DNA of 64,000 nt, from NCBI GenBank assembly GCA_963769745.1, contig CAVYNB010000017.1:62001-126000 (forward strand), given 5' to 3'. This DNA comes from JALORV01 sp963769745 (GTDB lineage: Bacteria; Pseudomonadota; Gammaproteobacteria; Burkholderiales; Burkholderiaceae_F). The position numbers were made by a program, and so were the translations under genes. The notes beneath the pieces are model-generated. The model did no database searches, was not told the DNA's origin, and saw only the letters and a list, made by a program, of their open reading frames with translations. Positions within the stretch are counted from its first letter, which is position 1. Each line of letters begins with the position of its first letter. Below are positions 63,468-64,000 of the stretch, one piece after another.

Positions 63468-64000
63468 ATGACGATCACCGTGTACGGGACGAGCACGTCG
63501 GGCAACTGCCACAAGGTGCGCATGGTGCTCGACATCACGTCGCACCTCTACGAATGGCGCGAGATCGACGTGCTGACCGGAGAAACACGCACGCCGGAAT
63601 TCCTGCGGCTGAACCCCAACGGCAAGGTGCCGGTCGTCGTGCTCGACGACGGCACCGCGCTGCCCGAGTCGAACGCCATTCTCTGGTACTTCGGTGAGGA
63701 CACCGCGCTGATCCCCGGTGACCGGCTGCAGCGCGCACGCATGCTGCAGTGGATGTTCTTCGAGCAGTACTCCCACGAGACGGCGATCGCGGTGGCGCGC
63801 TTCATCCGCGCCTTTCTGAAGCGGCACGACGATCCCCGCTTGCCGGATCTGCTGGCACGCGGCCACCGCGCGCTTGGCGTGATGGAGCAGCATCTCGCCG
63901 ACCACGACTACTTTGCCGGCGACCGACTGAGCCTGGCGGACCTCGCGCTCTTTGCCTACACGCACGTGGCCGAGGACGGCGGCTTCGACCTCGCGTCCTA
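63468..64000 (+). CDS. Glutathione S-transferase, 3' end cut by window
   Basis: The first 177 residues of a GST. The thioredoxin-like N-terminal domain TITVYGTSTSGNCHKVRMVLDITSHLYEWREIDVLTGETRTPEFLRLNPNGKVPVVVLDDGTALPESNAILWYF has the LNPNGKVP and ESNAI glutathione-binding motifs. The helical C-terminal domain contains DYFAGDRLSLADLALFAYTHVAEDGGFDL. The open frame runs off the end. It starts eight bases after the isomerase gene and is probably cotranscribed. Confidence 0.92.
   Translation, partial: MTITVYGTSTSGNCHKVRMVLDITSHLYEWREIDVLTGETRTPEFLRLNPNGKVPVVVLDDGTALPESNAILWYFGEDTALIPGDRLQRARMLQWMFFEQYSHETAIAVARFIRAFLKRHDDPRLPDLLARGHRALGVMEQHLADHDYFAGDRLSLADLALFAYTHVAEDGGFDLAS

Overview
The window is about 64 kb of GC-rich, densely packed chromosome. 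Gene content points to a betaproteobacterium (inference): a PhaM-type polyhydroxyalkanoate granule protein, the argS - SPOR protein - dsbA - SDR order, a DUF3297 gene, FolE2, AceK, and LiuR boxes of the form TTGACGTT-AACGTCAA. I saw no rRNA, tRNA, CRISPR array, prophage or intact insertion sequence. The region reads as core chromosome with some accessory clusters.

Layout. 1-2.6 kb: DUF1800/DUF1501 pair, the second with a Tat signal. 2.6-9 kb: small membrane protein, secreted M13 peptidase, and a fused indolepyruvate ferredoxin oxidoreductase with a recognisable promoter and leader hairpin. 9-13.3 kb: orphan gene, DUF3108 protein, fumarylacetoacetase-family enzyme, PhaM, SDR. 13.3-24.7 kb: a MerR regulator with a CarH/LitR-like B12-binding domain, divergent from a secreted glutathione peroxidase and folE2. 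It is followed by FAD oxidoreductase, TetR, DUF1365, cyclopropane-synthase-like methyltransferase, chalcone-isomerase-like protein, GPH/MFS symporter, DUF3833 lipoprotein, SDR, NTF2-like protein and a di-iron protein. This gene set resembles the lipid-modifying operon known from photo-oxidative (singlet oxygen) stress regulons. A 16-bp palindrome and a second inverted repeat sit in the TetR/DUF1365 divergent promoter.

24.8-33.2 kb: asparaginase, oligopeptidase B, VOC proteins, diheme cytochrome c, ABC exporter. 33.25-33.84 kb: an intergenic stretch holding a strong candidate for a structured regulatory RNA, with a promoter, several perfect stems, an intrinsic terminator and a competing antiterminator pairing, upstream of a 68-residue membrane protein. 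34-45 kb: methyltransferase, prolyl oligopeptidase, DUF3297, an unknown secreted protein, CBS protein, a DNA polymerase X without its PHP domain, YbhB-like protein, then argS-SPOR-dsbA-SDR.

45-53 kb: MetC and an MBL hydrolase transcribed away from liuR across a LiuR box; recQ; then a second, perfect 24-bp LiuR palindrome before a thioesterase - isovaleryl-CoA dehydrogenase - thioesterase operon. 53-64 kb: ASCH-GNAT fusion, LysE, aceK, thiolase (with a 42-bp palindrome-bearing insertion near its end), LysE, SDR, RidA, acyl-CoA dehydrogenase, a DapB-like protein lacking one catalytic His, methyltransferase, HCCA isomerase, and a GST cut by the window end.

Seven forward-strand genes, including the essential argS, are each broken by an apparent single extra base (+1 shift in every case). 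Sequencing or assembly insertions are the likeliest cause. These genes are annotated as one CDS each with the break noted.
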